DNA from: Haloechinothrix alba | GTDB taxonomy: Bacteria > Actinomycetota > Actinomycetes > Mycobacteriales > Pseudonocardiaceae | Reading direction: 5' to 3' | Length of the DNA: 64,000 nucleotides | Assembly: GCF_900188115.1 (NCBI RefSeq) | Contig: NZ_FZNW01000006.1 | Location: forward strand, 62,001 to 126,000 | Shown: in pieces, positions 12,683 through 22,167 of the stretch | How positions within the stretch are numbered: position 1 is the first letter of the stretch | How the letters are laid out: every line of letters starts with the position of its first letter | Notes under the pieces: generated by a model | Seen by the model: the letters and a program-made list of their open reading frames with translations, nothing else | Databases searched by the model: none | What the model was told of the DNA's origin: nothing | Translations under genes and position numbers: made by a program

Positions 12683-12741
12683 GGTGTGCTGAATGACGCT
12701 TTCACTCCGCCTCGCGGACTGAAAGCGTCATTCAGCACACC
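12683..12741. repeat. Dispersed palindromic element, copy 1
   Basis: A 22-bp perfect stem (12683-12704 with 12720-12741) is extended by one C-C mismatch and three further pairs, leaving a 7-base loop. The core is TGAATGACGCTTTCA. It begins one base after the rnj stop codon, so it probably acts as the rnj terminator. Two other copies are at 51546-51594 and 62498-62550. Confidence 0.9.
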
Positions 12742-12844
12742 CTGGGCCGTGCGGCGGCGGCCGTGGCGAAGTTCTCGTAGAGTCCTTCGCCGGGGACGGC
12801 CTGTCAGGCCGCACACGACCGGGCGATTCTGATACACACAGGGT

Positions 12845-15328
12845 ATGGCCAGCGGAACCGGTACGAAACGGCGCAACCCTTCGCGAGCGGGAGGCGGTAA
12901 GGCGCGTTCGCGGAACACCGGCGGTGGCGCACGGTCCGGTTCCAACACCAGGAAGAACACCGCGCGCAAGCGGCAGACGCGCTCGTCAGGAGGCCTCGGC
13001 CGCACGATGCGCGGAGGCTGGACGATGCTCGCCAAGGGGATCGGTGGTCTCGCTCGCACCATTGGTCGCACTCGCGAGCTGGAATCGGAGCACCGCCGGG
13101 ACGGCATCGCCCTCGGTCTGATCGCGTTCGCGCTTGTGGCGGCCGTGGGCGTGTGGGTGCGCGCGGCAGGCCCCGTCGGGGACTGGGTCGACATCGCCAC
13201 GCGCACCGTGCTCGGTGTCGGCGCGAACTTCCTGCCGATGGTGCTCGTGACGATCGCCGTGCTGCTGATGCGCACCGAGCCGCGACCGGATGCGCGGCCC
13301 CGGCTGGTGATCGGCCCGCTGATGATGTCGGTGGCCATCCTCGGGCTGGCGCACCTGTTCCTCGGCCGGCCGCAGAGCCACGAGGACATGATGCACGCGG
13401 GCGGCTGGGTCGGATGGCTGTCCGGCGAGTTCCTCGCGCGCGGGGTGACCTGGTGGGTCGCCGTTCCGCTCCTGGTGCTGGCGCTGGTGTTCGGGGTGCT
13501 CGTGCTCACCGCGACGCCGGTGCGGCAGATCCCGCACCGGTTGCGTACCTGGGGCCAGGAACCCGCGGAGGCCTCCTCGACGGGTGCCGGAGCGACCAAG
13601 AAGCAGGCCGCGGAGCAGGTGGAGGGCGACACGGACGCGGTGCGCCTTCGCAAGCCGGCAAGGAGGCGCCAGGCCACCGGTTCCGGCTCCGACACCGCCG
13701 AGCTGCCCGCTGTCACCGGCTCCGCCGAGGAGAAGCGCAACGAGTCCGGGACGCTGGAGACGAAGCAGGAGTCGAAGAAGAAGTCCACCGAGAAGGTCGA
13801 CTCCGACCCGACGATCAAGGTGACCCGGACGGTCGAGGGCGACTACACCTTGCCCACGCTCGACCTGCTGACCAAGGGGGACGCCCCGAAGGGCCGCAGC
13901 AAGGCCAACGACGCCATGATCGAGGCGATCCGGGGAGTGCTCGACCAGTTCAACATCGATGCCGAGGTCACCGGGTGCACGCGAGGCCCGACGGTGACCC
14001 GCTACGAGGTCGAGCTGGGCCCGGGGGTCAAGGTCGAGAAGATCACCGCGTTGACGAAGAACATCGCCTACGCGGTGGCCACGGACAACGTGCGGTTGCT
14101 CGCCCCCATCCCGGGGAAGTCGGCGGTGGGTATCGAGGTTCCCAACACCGACCGCGAGAAGGTGCACCTCGGCGACGTGCTGCGGTCCCAGGAGGCGGTC
14201 AAGGACTCGCACCCGATGGTGATGGGGCTCGGCAAGGACATCGAGGGTCACTTCGTGACGGCGAACCTGACGAAGATGCCGCACCTGCTCGTCGCGGGGT
14301 CGACCGGGTCGGGTAAGTCCAGCTTCGTCAACTCCATGCTGGTGTCCCTGCTGGCCAGGGCGACACCGGACGAGTGCAGGATGATCCTCATCGACCCGAA
14401 GATGGTGGAGCTCACCCCGTACGAGGGCATCCCGCACCTGATCACCCCGATCATCACGCAGCCGAAGAAGGCGGCGGCCGCGCTGGCCTGGCTGGTCGAG
14501 GAGATGGAGCAGCGTTACCAGGACATGCAGGCCAGCCGGGTGCGGCACATCGACGACTTCAACGCGAAGGTGCGCGCGGGGGAGCTCACCGCCCCACCGG
14601 GCAGCGAGCGGGAGTACCGGCCCTACCCGTACATCCTCGCAATCGTCGACGAGCTCGCCGACCTGATGATGACCGCGCCCCGGGACGTGGAGGACGCGGT
14701 CGTGCGGATCACCCAGAAGGCGCGAGCCGCGGGTATCCACCTCGTGCTCGCCACGCAGCGTCCCTCGGTGGACGTGGTCACGGGGTTGATCAAGACGAAC
14801 GTGCCGTCCCGCCTGGCGTTCGGTACCTCCTCGCTGACCGACTCGCGGGTCATCCTCGACCAGCAGGGCGCGGAGAAGCTCATCGGGATGGGAGACGCGC
14901 TGTACCTGCCGATGGGATCCGGCAAGCCGGTGCGTGTCCAGGGCTCGTTCGTCGACGACGAGGAGATCTCCGGGATCGTGGCGTTCACCAAGGAGCAGGC
15001 CGAGCCCGACTACACCGACGGCGTCACGGCCGCGAAAGCCGCGGAGAAGAAGGAGGTCGACGAGGACATCGGCGACGATCTGGAGGTGTTGCTGCAGGCC
15101 GCCGAGCTGGTGGTCAGCTCACAGTTCGGCTCCACGTCGATGTTGCAGCGCAAGCTCCGCGTCGGCTTCGCCAAGGCAGGCAGGCTGATGGACCTGCTGG
15201 AGAGCAGGGGGATCGTCGGCCCGTCCGAGGGGTCGAAGGCACGCGAAGTGCTCGTCAAACCCGATGACGTGGAGTCGGCGATGCAGCTCATCCGCGGCGC
15301 CCCTGCCGAGCCGGACGTGGAGGAGTGA
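12845..15328 (+). CDS. ftsK: DNA translocase FtsK/SpoIIIE
   Basis: FtsK is a septal membrane-anchored motor that pumps chromosomal DNA during division. Of 827 residues, the first 80 are basic and Arg/Ser/Gly-rich. Hydrophobic segments between about residues 90 and 225 give around four membrane helices. A charged linker follows, and the motor domain carries Walker [10 protein letters not shown] (about residues 484-492), the Walker B region [10 protein letters not shown] and [11 protein letters not shown]. The C-terminal winged-helix gamma domain (from [20 protein letters not shown]) would read KOPS-like sites. The adjoining argA, pgsA and cinA reproduce mycobacterial synteny. Confidence 0.97.
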   Translation: MASGTGTKRRNPSRAGGGKARSRNTGGGARSGSNTRKNTARKRQTRSSGGLGRTMRGGWTMLAKGIGGLARTIGRTRELESEHRRDGIALGLIAFALVAAVGVWVRAAGPVGDWVDIATRTVLGVGANFLPMVLVTIAVLLMRTEPRPDARPRLVIGPLMMSVAILGLAHLFLGRPQSHEDMMHAGGWVGWLSGEFLARGVTWWVAVPLLVLALVFGVLVLTATPVRQIPHRLRTWGQEPAEASSTGAGATKKQAAEQVEGDTDAVRLRKPARRRQATGSGSDTAELPAVTGSAEEKRNESGTLETKQESKKKSTEKVDSDPTIKVTRTVEGDYTLPTLDLLTKGDAPKGRSKANDAMIEAIRGVLDQFNIDAEVTGCTRGPTVTRYEVELGPGVKVEKITALTKNIAYAVATDNVRLLAPIPGKSAVGIEVPNTDREKVHLGDVLRSQEAVKDSHPMVMGLGKDIEGHFVTANLTKMPHLLVAGSTGSGKSSFVNSMLVSLLARATPDECRMILIDPKMVELTPYEGIPHLITPIITQPKKAAAALAWLVEEMEQRYQDMQASRVRHIDDFNAKVRAGELTAPPGSEREYRPYPYILAIVDELADLMMTAPRDVEDAVVRITQKARAAGIHLVLATQRPSVDVVTGLIKTNVPSRLAFGTSSLTDSRVILDQQGAEKLIGMGDALYLPMGSGKPVRVQGSFVDDEEISGIVAFTKEQAEPDYTDGVTAAKAAEKKEVDEDIGDDLEVLLQAAELVVSSQFGSTSMLQRKLRVGFAKAGRLMDLLESRGIVGPSEGSKAREVLVKPDDVESAMQLIRGAPAEPDVEE

Positions 15329-15347
15329 CCGCCCGCGCTGCCGGTGG

Positions 15348-15857
15348 TCAGAACTCCAGCAACATGCGGGTATTGCCCAGCGTGTTGGGTTTGGCGAACG
15401 GCAGGTCGAGGAACTCGGCAACGCCGGGGTCGCGGGAGCGGCGCATCTCCTCGTAGACCTCGGCGGAGACCGGGGTGCCGTCGATCGGCACGAAGCCGTG
15501 CCTGGCGAAGAACTCGGTCTCGAAGGTCAGCACGAAGATGCGCGGCAGGCCCAGCTCGGTGGCCAGTTCGAGCAGGCGGGAGACGATGAGGTCCCCGACG
15601 CCGTGCCTGCGCAGCGACCTGTCCACAGCCACCGAGCGGATCTCGGCGAGGTCCTCCCACAGCACGTGCAGTGCACCGCACCCGACCACGGCTCCGTCGA
15701 GCTCGGCGACCCAGAACTCCTGCACGTCCTCGTAGAGCGTCACCAGCTCCTTCTCCAGCAGGACGCGACCGGAGTAGGAGTCGACGAGGGCCTTGATGCC
15801 CGGGACGTCGGCGATCCTGGCGCGGCGGATGGTGATGTGATCGTGTGTGTCGGGCAC
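15348..15857 (-). CDS. argA: Amino-acid (glutamate) N-acetyltransferase, Rv2747-like
   Basis: This 169-residue GNAT protein resembles the short single-domain N-acetylglutamate synthase of mycobacteria, the first step of arginine synthesis. The acetyl-CoA loop region is VDRSLRRHGVGDLIVSRLL, and the arginine-enzyme-like FETEFFARHGF follows. It lies between ftsK and pgsA, as Rv2747 does in M. tuberculosis. The GTG at 15857 is preceded by TAGGTT 6 bases away, suggesting a leaderless message. It converges with ftsK, 19 bases away. The substrate is inferred from synteny and similarity. Confidence 0.85.
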   Translation of the reverse strand: MPDTHDHITIRRARIADVPGIKALVDSYSGRVLLEKELVTLYEDVQEFWVAELDGAVVGCGALHVLWEDLAEIRSVAVDRSLRRHGVGDLIVSRLLELATELGLPRIFVLTFETEFFARHGFVPIDGTPVSAEVYEEMRRSRDPGVAEFLDLPFAKPNTLGNTRMLLEF

Positions 15858-15863
15858 GGGGCC

Positions 15864-15869
15864 AACCTA
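15864..15869 (-). promoter_or_regulatory. Candidate -10 box (TAGGTT) for leaderless argA
   Basis: On the minus strand TAGGTT ends 6 bases before the GTG at 15857, the same layout and the same hexamer as the acetyltransferase gene at 3607-4164. Confidence 0.5.
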
Positions 15870-16145
15870 TCTGGCCGCGTCCCGGCCACGACGCCGCGGC
15901 GGGGCGTTGCGCGCGAGGAAGCCGGCTTGGCGGCCACGGACGTACACGGCGCGCCGGATGGGGGCTACCCTGATCGATGTGCTTGCGCGACGATTGCGAT
16001 TCCCCGGTTTTGTGCGACTCCACAGCGTTCGCGGCCACCGCCGTCCCATCGGCCCCTTGGGGGCGCTTTCGCGCGCGCCGGTCGCCGGTCGCCGCGGCCC
16101 CGGGGCCGCCGGTTTCCGTGCCGGCAGCGACGAGCGGGCAGCTTC

Positions 16146-16778
16146 GTGAGTGACGCGGTCGAACCCCAGGGGCAGGGGGACGGTGACCATCGGGAGGTGG
16201 TGTCGACCGTCAACGTGGCGAACGTGCTCACCATCCTGCGGCTGGCCCTCGTCCCGCTGTTCCTCGTCGCGTTGTTCGCCGGTTCCGAGGACGGATACGG
16301 CTGGCGGCTGGTGGCTACGGGGCTGTTCGGGCTGGCCGCCATCACCGACCAGGTGGACGGCTGGGTCGCGCGGCGCCACGGGTTGATCACCAACTTCGGG
16401 AAGATCGTCGATCCGATCGCCGACAAGGCTCTGATCGGTGCCGCGCTGGTGGGACTGAGCGTGCTCGGCGAGCTGCCCTGGTGGGTGACGCTAGTCATCG
16501 CAGCTCGAGAGCTCGGTGTGACGCTGCTGCGTTTCGTCGTGATCCGGTACGGGGTGATCCCCGCGAGCCGGGGTGGCAAGGCGAAGACGACGGCCCAGAT
16601 CGTGGCGCTGTTGCTGTACCTGCTGCCGCTGCCGGACGTGCTGGACCCGGTGAGCTGGGCGGCCATGGGCGTCGCCGTGGTGCTCACCGTGTTGACCGGC
16701 CTCGACTACGTGGTCCGTGCGGTGCGGTTGCGCTCGCGGGCGCGGCGCGGCGAGGGATCGACCGCGGTGGACGAGTAG
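16146..16778 (+). CDS. pgsA: CDP-diacylglycerol--glycerol-3-phosphate 3-phosphatidyltransferase
   Basis: PgsA makes phosphatidylglycerophosphate, the precursor of phosphatidylglycerol and cardiolipin, in the membrane. The CDP-alcohol phosphatidyltransferase motif is complete at about residues 68-90: D-QV-DG-WV-AR, eight residues, G, three, D, three, D. The 210 residues contain five or six hydrophobic segments. The GTG at 16146 begins VSDAVEPQ; the N-terminal 20 residues are soluble. It is followed by cinA after 6 bases. Confidence 0.92.
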   Translation: MSDAVEPQGQGDGDHREVVSTVNVANVLTILRLALVPLFLVALFAGSEDGYGWRLVATGLFGLAAITDQVDGWVARRHGLITNFGKIVDPIADKALIGAALVGLSVLGELPWWVTLVIAARELGVTLLRFVVIRYGVIPASRGGKAKTTAQIVALLLYLLPLPDVLDPVSWAAMGVAVVLTVLTGLDYVVRAVRLRSRARRGEGSTAVDE

Positions 16779-16784
16779 TCGCCG

Positions 16785-17279
16785 ATGACAGGCATGAGCG
16801 ACCCGTGTTCCGGCGACGGCGAGACGGCGGAGGTGATCGCGCGGCTGTGTGATCTCGGACACACCGTCGCCACCGCTGAGTCGATCACAGGGGGTGGGGT
16901 ATGCGCGCAGCTCACCTCGGTCGCGGGCTCGAGTGCCGCCGTCCGTGGCGGGTTGGTCGTGTACGCCACCGAGTTGAAACGAACGCTGGCAGGCGTCGAC
17001 GCCGAGCTTCTCGAGAGGTACGGCACCGTACACCCGCGGATCGCGCTCGCGCTGGCCACCGGCGCCCGGCAACGCTGTGGCGCGGACTGGGGTATCGGCG
17101 TCACCGGCGTCGCGGGCCCCGGACCGCACGAGGGTGTGCCGAGTGGCAGCGTGTACCTCGGCCTCGCCGGACCCGGGGTGTACACGTACCGGTCGCTGTC
17201 GTCGCCGCACGACCGTGCCCGGGTGCGCTCCGACGCCGTGCGAGCGGCCGTCGGGGTGCTGCGGGAACAACTGGCCTGA
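16785..17279 (+). CDS. cinA: CinA-family nicotinamide-nucleotide amidohydrolase
   Basis: This 164-residue protein is the single-domain PncC-type CinA, which deamidates nicotinamide mononucleotide for NAD recycling. Conserved stretches seen are ATAESITGGGVCAQLTSVAG and GVTGVAGPGPHEGVPSG. It lacks the N-terminal MoCF-like domain of full-length CinA, as do many actinobacterial forms. It begins 6 bases after pgsA, so it is in the same operon. An ATG at 16794 is an alternative start. Confidence 0.9.
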   Translation: MTGMSDPCSGDGETAEVIARLCDLGHTVATAESITGGGVCAQLTSVAGSSAAVRGGLVVYATELKRTLAGVDAELLERYGTVHPRIALALATGARQRCGADWGIGVTGVAGPGPHEGVPSGSVYLGLAGPGVYTYRSLSSPHDRARVRSDAVRAAVGVLREQLA

Positions 17280-17286
17280 ACTGTGC

Positions 17287-17300
17287 GTTCGCCCTGGGCG
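17287..17300. promoter_or_regulatory. ClgR-type box GTTCGC-N5-GCG
   Basis: GTTCGC (17287-17292), five bases, then GCG (17298-17300) matches the ClgR operator known from Streptomyces. It lies 83 bases upstream of the ClgR-like gene, so it probably mediates autoregulation. Confidence 0.65.
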
Positions 17301-17382
17301 GAAGCGTTCGTCGAGGTATGCGGCGCTCGGTTCACTATAGGTAGTGTTGGCGTCGTATGCGTCGCCGGAAGGGAGGCCCGCG

Positions 17383-17811
17383 ATGACCGTGCTGTTGCGC
17401 GAGGCGATTGGTGATCGCCTTCGCCATGCCCGCACCAACCAGCATCGTTCGTTGCGGGAGATCTCGCACTCCGCGCGGGTGAGCCTGGGTTACCTGTCCG
17501 AGGTCGAACGAGGTCAGAAGGAAGCCTCCAGCGAGTTGCTCGCGGCCATCTGCACGGCGCTCGACCTTCCACTCGCCGACCTGTTGCACACCGTGGCCTC
17601 GGACGTGTCCGTGCTGGACTCGATGGCGATCGACGGCGCCGAGATCGAGGGCGCCGAGATGGACGGTGCAGAGGCGGGCCGCGCGCATGCCGAGGAGCAC
17701 GGGGCGCGTGGTGGCGACGGCACCGAGTTCTCGCTGTCCGCGGGCGCGCAGGGTCCCGCGCTGAGGTCGACGATTCACGGTTCCGGAGTGGCTCCCGTCG
17801 TCGCCGTCTAG
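17383..17811 (+). CDS. clgR: ClgR-like XRE-family transcription regulator
   Basis: This 142-residue protein has an N-terminal helix-turn-helix (about residues 10-65), where [25 protein letters not shown] is the recognition region ([14 protein letters not shown]). ClgR activates clp protease genes and, in mycobacteria, the pspA operon after envelope stress. The C-terminal 75 residues are acidic and rich in repeated GAE motifs, ending in hydrophobic VAPVVAV, which could be a ClpP recognition tail (inference from family). The start ATG follows GGGAGG. A ClgR box lies upstream, and pspA and pspM follow. Confidence 0.9.
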   Translation: MTVLLREAIGDRLRHARTNQHRSLREISHSARVSLGYLSEVERGQKEASSELLAAICTALDLPLADLLHTVASDVSVLDSMAIDGAEIEGAEMDGAEAGRAHAEEHGARGGDGTEFSLSAGAQGPALRSTIHGSGVAPVVAV

Positions 17812-17905
17812 CTGTATCCGGCCATGAGGTTGATAGCCGCGCCGCGTCCGTCGGGGTCAAGATCAGGGTATGCCCGGAAATATCCCGGGGCGATCTGGAA
17901 CGCGG

Positions 17906-17925
17906 CATCGTGACCTGACACGATG
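17906..17925. promoter_or_regulatory. Inverted repeat CATCGTG-N6-CACGATG
   Basis: A perfect 7-bp dyad with a 6-base spacer lies in the 292-base gap between clgR and pspA. It could be an operator or a small hairpin controlling pspA. I recognise no known consensus, and nothing else stands out in this gap. Confidence 0.4.
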
Positions 17926-18103
17926 GAACGAGACCCGGCGGGGTCGTGCACGGGTGGGCGCGGGCAGGCCGTTCCGGCGCCGTGGACGGCCGGGGCCGCC
18001 CGGCGGTGGGTGCGATGCCGTGCAAGCGGGTGGTGGGCCGACGCCCAGCGCGACGACGGGACCGGGTCGGGACAGACCGGCAGACAGAAGGCAGGCGGAG
18101 GAG

Positions 18104-18979
18104 ATGGCCAACCCGTTCGTGAAGTTCTGGAAGTACCTCATGGCCGCGTTCTCGGCGAAGGTGGATGAGAACGCCGATCCGAAGGTGCAGATCCAGCAGG
18201 CCATCGAGGAGGCCCAGAGCAATCACCAGGCGTTGTCCCAACAGGCCGCGTCGGTGATCGGCAACCAGCGCCAGCTGGAGATGAAGCTGAATCGCCAGCT
18301 CGCCGAGGTCGAGAAGCTGCAGTCGTCGACGCGGCAGGCACTGACGTTGGCCGAGGAGGCCCGCGAGCGGGGCGACGAGGAGAAGGCGAAGGAGTACGAG
18401 AACGCGGCCGAGGGGTTCGCGGCCCAGCTCGTCACAGCCGAGCAGGGCATCGAGGACCTCAAGACGTTGCACGACGAGGCGTTGCAGGCCGCGAACCAGG
18501 CCAAGCAGGCCGTGGAACGCAACCAGCACGCACTGCAGCAGAAGCTCGCGGAACGCACCAAGCTGCTGTCCCAGCTGGAGCAGGCGAAGATGCAGGAGCA
18601 GGTCTCTGCCTCGCTGAACCAGATGACCCAGCTGGCAGCGCCCAGCAACACCCCCTCGCTGGACGAGGTGCGCGAGAAGATCGAGTCCCGGTACTCGACC
18701 GCACTGGGCTCGGCCGAGCTCGCGCAGAACTCCACTCAGGGGCGCATGATGGAGGTCGAGCAGGCGACCACGCAGCTGGCCGGGCACAGCAGGCTCGAGC
18801 AGATCCGTGCCTCGATGCACGGCGGGTCCGGCCAGGGGCAGGTCTCTGGCGGCCAGGACGCTCCGGCGTCGATCGAGTCGGGCGCAGGCTCGTCGAGCGG
18901 GGACTCCACGCAGGCGAGCTCGGGTGTGCAAGAGGAGATCCGTAGGCGAGTCGAGGCCGAGCAGCAGAACCAGTCCTGA
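18104..18979 (+). CDS. pspA: Phage shock protein A (PspA/IM30 family)
   Basis: PspA is a membrane-stress protein that binds and stabilises damaged inner membrane and is an ESCRT-III relative. The 291 residues are almost entirely coiled coil, starting [20 protein letters not shown], the usual amphipathic N-terminus. The C-terminal 60 residues are Gly/Ser/Gln-rich and disordered. The ATG at 18104 follows GGCGGAGGAG. Its place after clgR and before pspM matches the mycobacterial clgR-pspA-Rv2743c operon, in which PspA restrains ClgR. Confidence 0.94.
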   Translation: MANPFVKFWKYLMAAFSAKVDENADPKVQIQQAIEEAQSNHQALSQQAASVIGNQRQLEMKLNRQLAEVEKLQSSTRQALTLAEEARERGDEEKAKEYENAAEGFAAQLVTAEQGIEDLKTLHDEALQAANQAKQAVERNQHALQQKLAERTKLLSQLEQAKMQEQVSASLNQMTQLAAPSNTPSLDEVREKIESRYSTALGSAELAQNSTQGRMMEVEQATTQLAGHSRLEQIRASMHGGSGQGQVSGGQDAPASIESGAGSSSGDSTQASSGVQEEIRRRVEAEQQNQS

Positions 18980-18993
18980 AGCGGGGCGTAGCG

Positions 18994-19833
18994 ATGTCGG
19001 GTGAGGACCGGGTGACAGGCGAGCCTCCGGGCGGGGCCCTGCCCACCGGCTCACCCCACCCGGCCGGCCCTGGCGGTTCGAGGCAGGCGCCGGGGCGTCC
19101 GGCGCGGCCGGTGATCGCCGACATCCGGGAGTCGCTCGCGCGGTGGAACGATCCTGCCGCACGGCACGTGCGCCGGGAGCGGCGAGCCTCGCGGGGGATC
19201 GGGGTATGGACCGTCGTCGCGCTGCTGTGCGCGCTGGCTTCGGTGGTGGCCGTGCTCAACGCCGCCCAGGTGACCGTGGCCGCCTTCCTGGCCATGGCGG
19301 GAACGATCGTCTCGGGAGCCCTCGCCGTGCGCTCCGGAGCGCGGCTGCGGCGCCTGCGTACCTCGCCTGCACGCCCGGCCGGTCGGCACGCCGCGCTGCC
19401 GCCTGCTGACTCGGCGGCGTACGAGCCGGTGTGCAGGCTCGCGCGTGCGGAGTCCTCGCTCGCCGAGCTGCTGGACCAGCTGCCGTCGGGTGCGTCCGGT
19501 GCCGGCGAGGCGTTGCCGCTAGGCACGGCGGAGGGCGTGCGCGCGACCGCGGCGGACGCCGCGCAGACGTTGCGCGAGCTCGCCTCCCGTATCGTGACTG
19601 TCGAGCGCGCCCGGAGTGCCGCCCCGGCTTCGGAACGCGCGGCGCTGGATGCCGCGGTGCGTACCCTCGCCGAGCAGCTGGAGGACGGTCTGGAGGGCTA
19701 CGGGAGCCTCGTCGCGGCCGCGGGTCGCGTCGTTGCCGCGACCGGATCCGGGCAGGATGCCACGCGGCAGTCCCTGGTGGAGGCCACCGACCACCTCGCA
19801 GGGTTGGCGATCGCGCTGCGCGAGCTCGGCTAG
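18994..19833 (+). CDS. pspM: Phage shock envelope stress response protein PspM
   Basis: This 279-residue membrane protein starts 14 bases after pspA. The N-terminal 70 residues are cytoplasmic and Pro/Gly-rich, two membrane helices lie at about residues 70-112, and a helical cytoplasmic domain rich in Ala/Glu follows. This architecture and position match mycobacterial PspM (Rv2743c), which anchors PspA at the membrane. The gene converges with pyrD. Confidence 0.82.
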   Translation: MSGEDRVTGEPPGGALPTGSPHPAGPGGSRQAPGRPARPVIADIRESLARWNDPAARHVRRERRASRGIGVWTVVALLCALASVVAVLNAAQVTVAAFLAMAGTIVSGALAVRSGARLRRLRTSPARPAGRHAALPPADSAAYEPVCRLARAESSLAELLDQLPSGASGAGEALPLGTAEGVRATAADAAQTLRELASRIVTVERARSAAPASERAALDAAVRTLAEQLEDGLEGYGSLVAAAGRVVAATGSGQDATRQSLVEATDHLAGLAIALRELG

Positions 19834-19873
19834 CCGCACTCGGCAAGGGGGTGGGTCCGCTGCCCGGGCTGTC

Positions 19874-20938
19874 TCAACGGTTGCGCGCGATGGTGGTGTT
19901 GATGCCGCGCACCAGGGCGGGACCCGAGTAGACGAACCCGCTGTAGAGCTGGACGAGGCTGGCTCCAGCGTCAAGCATGCGCAGCGCGTCGTCCGGAGAG
20001 GCGATACCGCCGGCACCGATGATGGGTACCTCGCCTGCGGACTGGTGGTGCAGGAAGCGTACGACCTGCCGTGCCCGGGCGGCCAGCGGCGCCCCGGACA
20101 GCCCGCCCGGCTCGGCACCGGTCCGTGTCTCGGCCGGGTGCAGGCCGTCGCGCGCCAGGGTGGTGTTGGTGGCGATGAGGCCGGCCACGCCGTGCTCGGA
20201 GCAGACGTCGAGCAGCTCGGTGAGAGCGTCCTCCGTCAGGTCCGGGGCAACCTTGACCAGCACGGGGGTGCGTTGCCTTTCCCCGGATCGTGCCAGCCTG
20301 CCTGCTTCGGCGTGCAGCTCGCCGAGCAGCTCGGCGAGCGCGCCCCTGTCCTGGAGCCGCCGCAGGCCGGGCGTGTTGGGCGAGCTGACGTTCACGGCGA
20401 TGTAGTCCGCGTAACCGTGCAGCGCGCGCAGCGACGCCGTGTAGTCCTCCACGGCACGGTCCAGATCGGCGACCTTGGACTTGCCGATGCTGATGCCCAG
20501 CGGGACCGCGGGCTTACCCGAGGTCGCCAACCGCTCGGCGAGCGCCTCGGCGCCCGCGTTGTTGAACCCCATGCGGTTGATCACCGCCCCGCTGCGGGGC
20601 AGCTGGAACAGCCGCGGCCTCGGGTTGCCCCGCTGCGCGAGCCTGGTCACGGTACCGACCTCGACGAACCCGAAGCCCAGGGCGGGCCAGGCGTGCAGGG
20701 CACGCCCGTCCTTGTCCATGCCGGCGGCCAGGCCGACCGGGTTCGGAAAGCGCATGCCGCACACGGTCACGGGCGCGTCCACGGCGTAGACACGGCGCAG
20801 CCCGGCCAGTAGCGGGGAGGCCTTACTCAGCCCGGCCAGTACCGCGAGGGTGCGGTCGTGCACGACCTCGGGGTCCCTGCCGGCGAGCTGGTACAGCGCG
20901 GGGCGGATGAGCGAGCGGAACAGCACGCCGTCCATCAT
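19874..20938 (-). CDS. pyrD: Dihydroorotate dehydrogenase (quinone), class 2
   Basis: PyrD oxidises dihydroorotate to orotate in pyrimidine synthesis, passing electrons to quinone. Class-2 features are the N-terminal membrane-associating helix ([21 protein letters not shown]), [12 protein letters not shown], the catalytic-Ser motif [11 protein letters not shown] and C-terminal IIGAGGI with FMN contacts. The protein has 354 residues. The ATG at 20938 overlaps the ParA-like gene stop (ATGA), so translation is coupled to that gene. Confidence 0.95.
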   Translation of the reverse strand: MMDGVLFRSLIRPALYQLAGRDPEVVHDRTLAVLAGLSKASPLLAGLRRVYAVDAPVTVCGMRFPNPVGLAAGMDKDGRALHAWPALGFGFVEVGTVTRLAQRGNPRPRLFQLPRSGAVINRMGFNNAGAEALAERLATSGKPAVPLGISIGKSKVADLDRAVEDYTASLRALHGYADYIAVNVSSPNTPGLRRLQDRGALAELLGELHAEAGRLARSGERQRTPVLVKVAPDLTEDALTELLDVCSEHGVAGLIATNTTLARDGLHPAETRTGAEPGGLSGAPLAARARQVVRFLHHQSAGEVPIIGAGGIASPDDALRMLDAGASLVQLYSGFVYSGPALVRGINTTIARNR

Positions 20939-21891
20939 GCCGATGCGGAGCCGGTGCCTGTCCTGTCGGCCCCCTCCTGGTCGGCGACCGCACCGTCGGC
21001 CCCTGCGGAGCCGGGCACGTCGCCGTCGGTACCGGCGAGATCTCCCTCGACGCCGTCGAACTCGGCGGGGTCGCCCTCGCCCGACGGCGGCTGGAGGTGG
21101 TGCCTGCCCCGCCGGGAGGAACGGAGGATACGTGCCAGCACCAGGTTGAAAGCCAGGGCGATCTCCCGCCCGCCAGGCGTCTGCCATTCGTGGATCGCTG
21201 TGCACGCGCCCGATGCCTGCTGCACGGCGAGCCTGTCGGGCAGGGCGACCGGCATCACAAGCGGGCCGAAGCCTTCACGCAGTTCCTGGATGCGGTAGTG
21301 GTGCTCCTGGGAGCGGTTGCGGAACTTGTTGACCAGCACCCCCAGCGCGCGCAGCTCCGGGTTGTGTTCGGTACGGGTGTTCTCGATCGCCTCGAAGGCC
21401 CTGCGCGCGCCCGATACGGCATACATCGTGGGCTCGGTGACCAGCAGCGCTCCGTGCGAGGCCGTCAGGGCGGACCGGGTGAGCCTGCCGAGCGACGGGG
21501 GGCAGTCCAGAATGATCAGGTCGTACTGCCGTTCGAGCGGGGTGTTCTCCAGCACCGCGAGCGCCCGGGCCAGGCTGCCGAGGGTGCGCGCGTTCGGTGA
21601 CGGTTCGTTGAGCGCCTCGACGTCCTCCGAGCCCGCGAGGACGTCGAGGTCCTCGCTCCATGAACTGGTGGCGATCGCCTGCTGCAACACCGGCGGCCGC
21701 GGGGTGGCGAGGACATCGGCCAGGGTGTAGGAGACGTCCCGCGGGTCGAGCGTCGCGGTGGCATTGCACTGCGGGTCGAGGTCGACGACCAGGGCGCGGC
21801 TGCCCCTGCGAAGCGCGGCCGAGGCAAGCCCCAACGCCACGGTCGTCTTCCCGACGCCGCCCTTCAGGCTGAGTACCGCCACGGTCTGCAC
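20935..21891 (-). CDS. Orphan ParA/MinD-type ATPase
   Basis: This 318-residue P-loop ATPase has the deviant Walker A KGGVGKTT at residues 10-17, the A' motif DLDPQCNAT and Walker [10 protein letters not shown]. These place it in the ParA/Soj group, which positions cargo such as DNA on membranes or nucleoids. No parB or parS-like gene is nearby. The last 60 residues are an acidic Gly/Asp-rich tail not typical of chromosomal ParA. The gene overlaps pyrD by 4 bases. The cargo is unknown. Start GTG 21891 places the Walker A at the usual distance. Confidence 0.85.
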   Translation of the reverse strand: MQTVAVLSLKGGVGKTTVALGLASAALRRGSRALVVDLDPQCNATATLDPRDVSYTLADVLATPRPPVLQQAIATSSWSEDLDVLAGSEDVEALNEPSPNARTLGSLARALAVLENTPLERQYDLIILDCPPSLGRLTRSALTASHGALLVTEPTMYAVSGARRAFEAIENTRTEHNPELRALGVLVNKFRNRSQEHHYRIQELREGFGPLVMPVALPDRLAVQQASGACTAIHEWQTPGGREIALAFNLVLARILRSSRRGRHHLQPPSGEGDPAEFDGVEGDLAGTDGDVPGSAGADGAVADQEGADRTGTGSASA

Positions 21892-22167
21892 GGTGACGAG
21901 CGTATCCGTTCATGGGCGTACGCACCGCCCGTGGTGGCACATCTGGCACGGTGATTCGGGATCGGCCGCGGTGAGGGGACGGTGACCTCGATGTGTTCGA
22001 CGCGCTCATCGGGATGTCACGCGTGTCGTCGCACGGCATGACACGATCGACGCAATGACCCGGAAGGCCGGGTGAGAATCGGCATGTACACGAGATACCC
22101 GGCGCGGCGAGGTGACGGTGCCTCGGATGCGCGTACCGTCCACAGGAACAGGTAACGGTGAGAGGCC

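Noticed and set aside
16706-19162. An 818-residue minus-strand open frame
   Set aside because: It is antisense to cinA, clgR and pspA and shows no motifs; it is a shadow of the coding bias.
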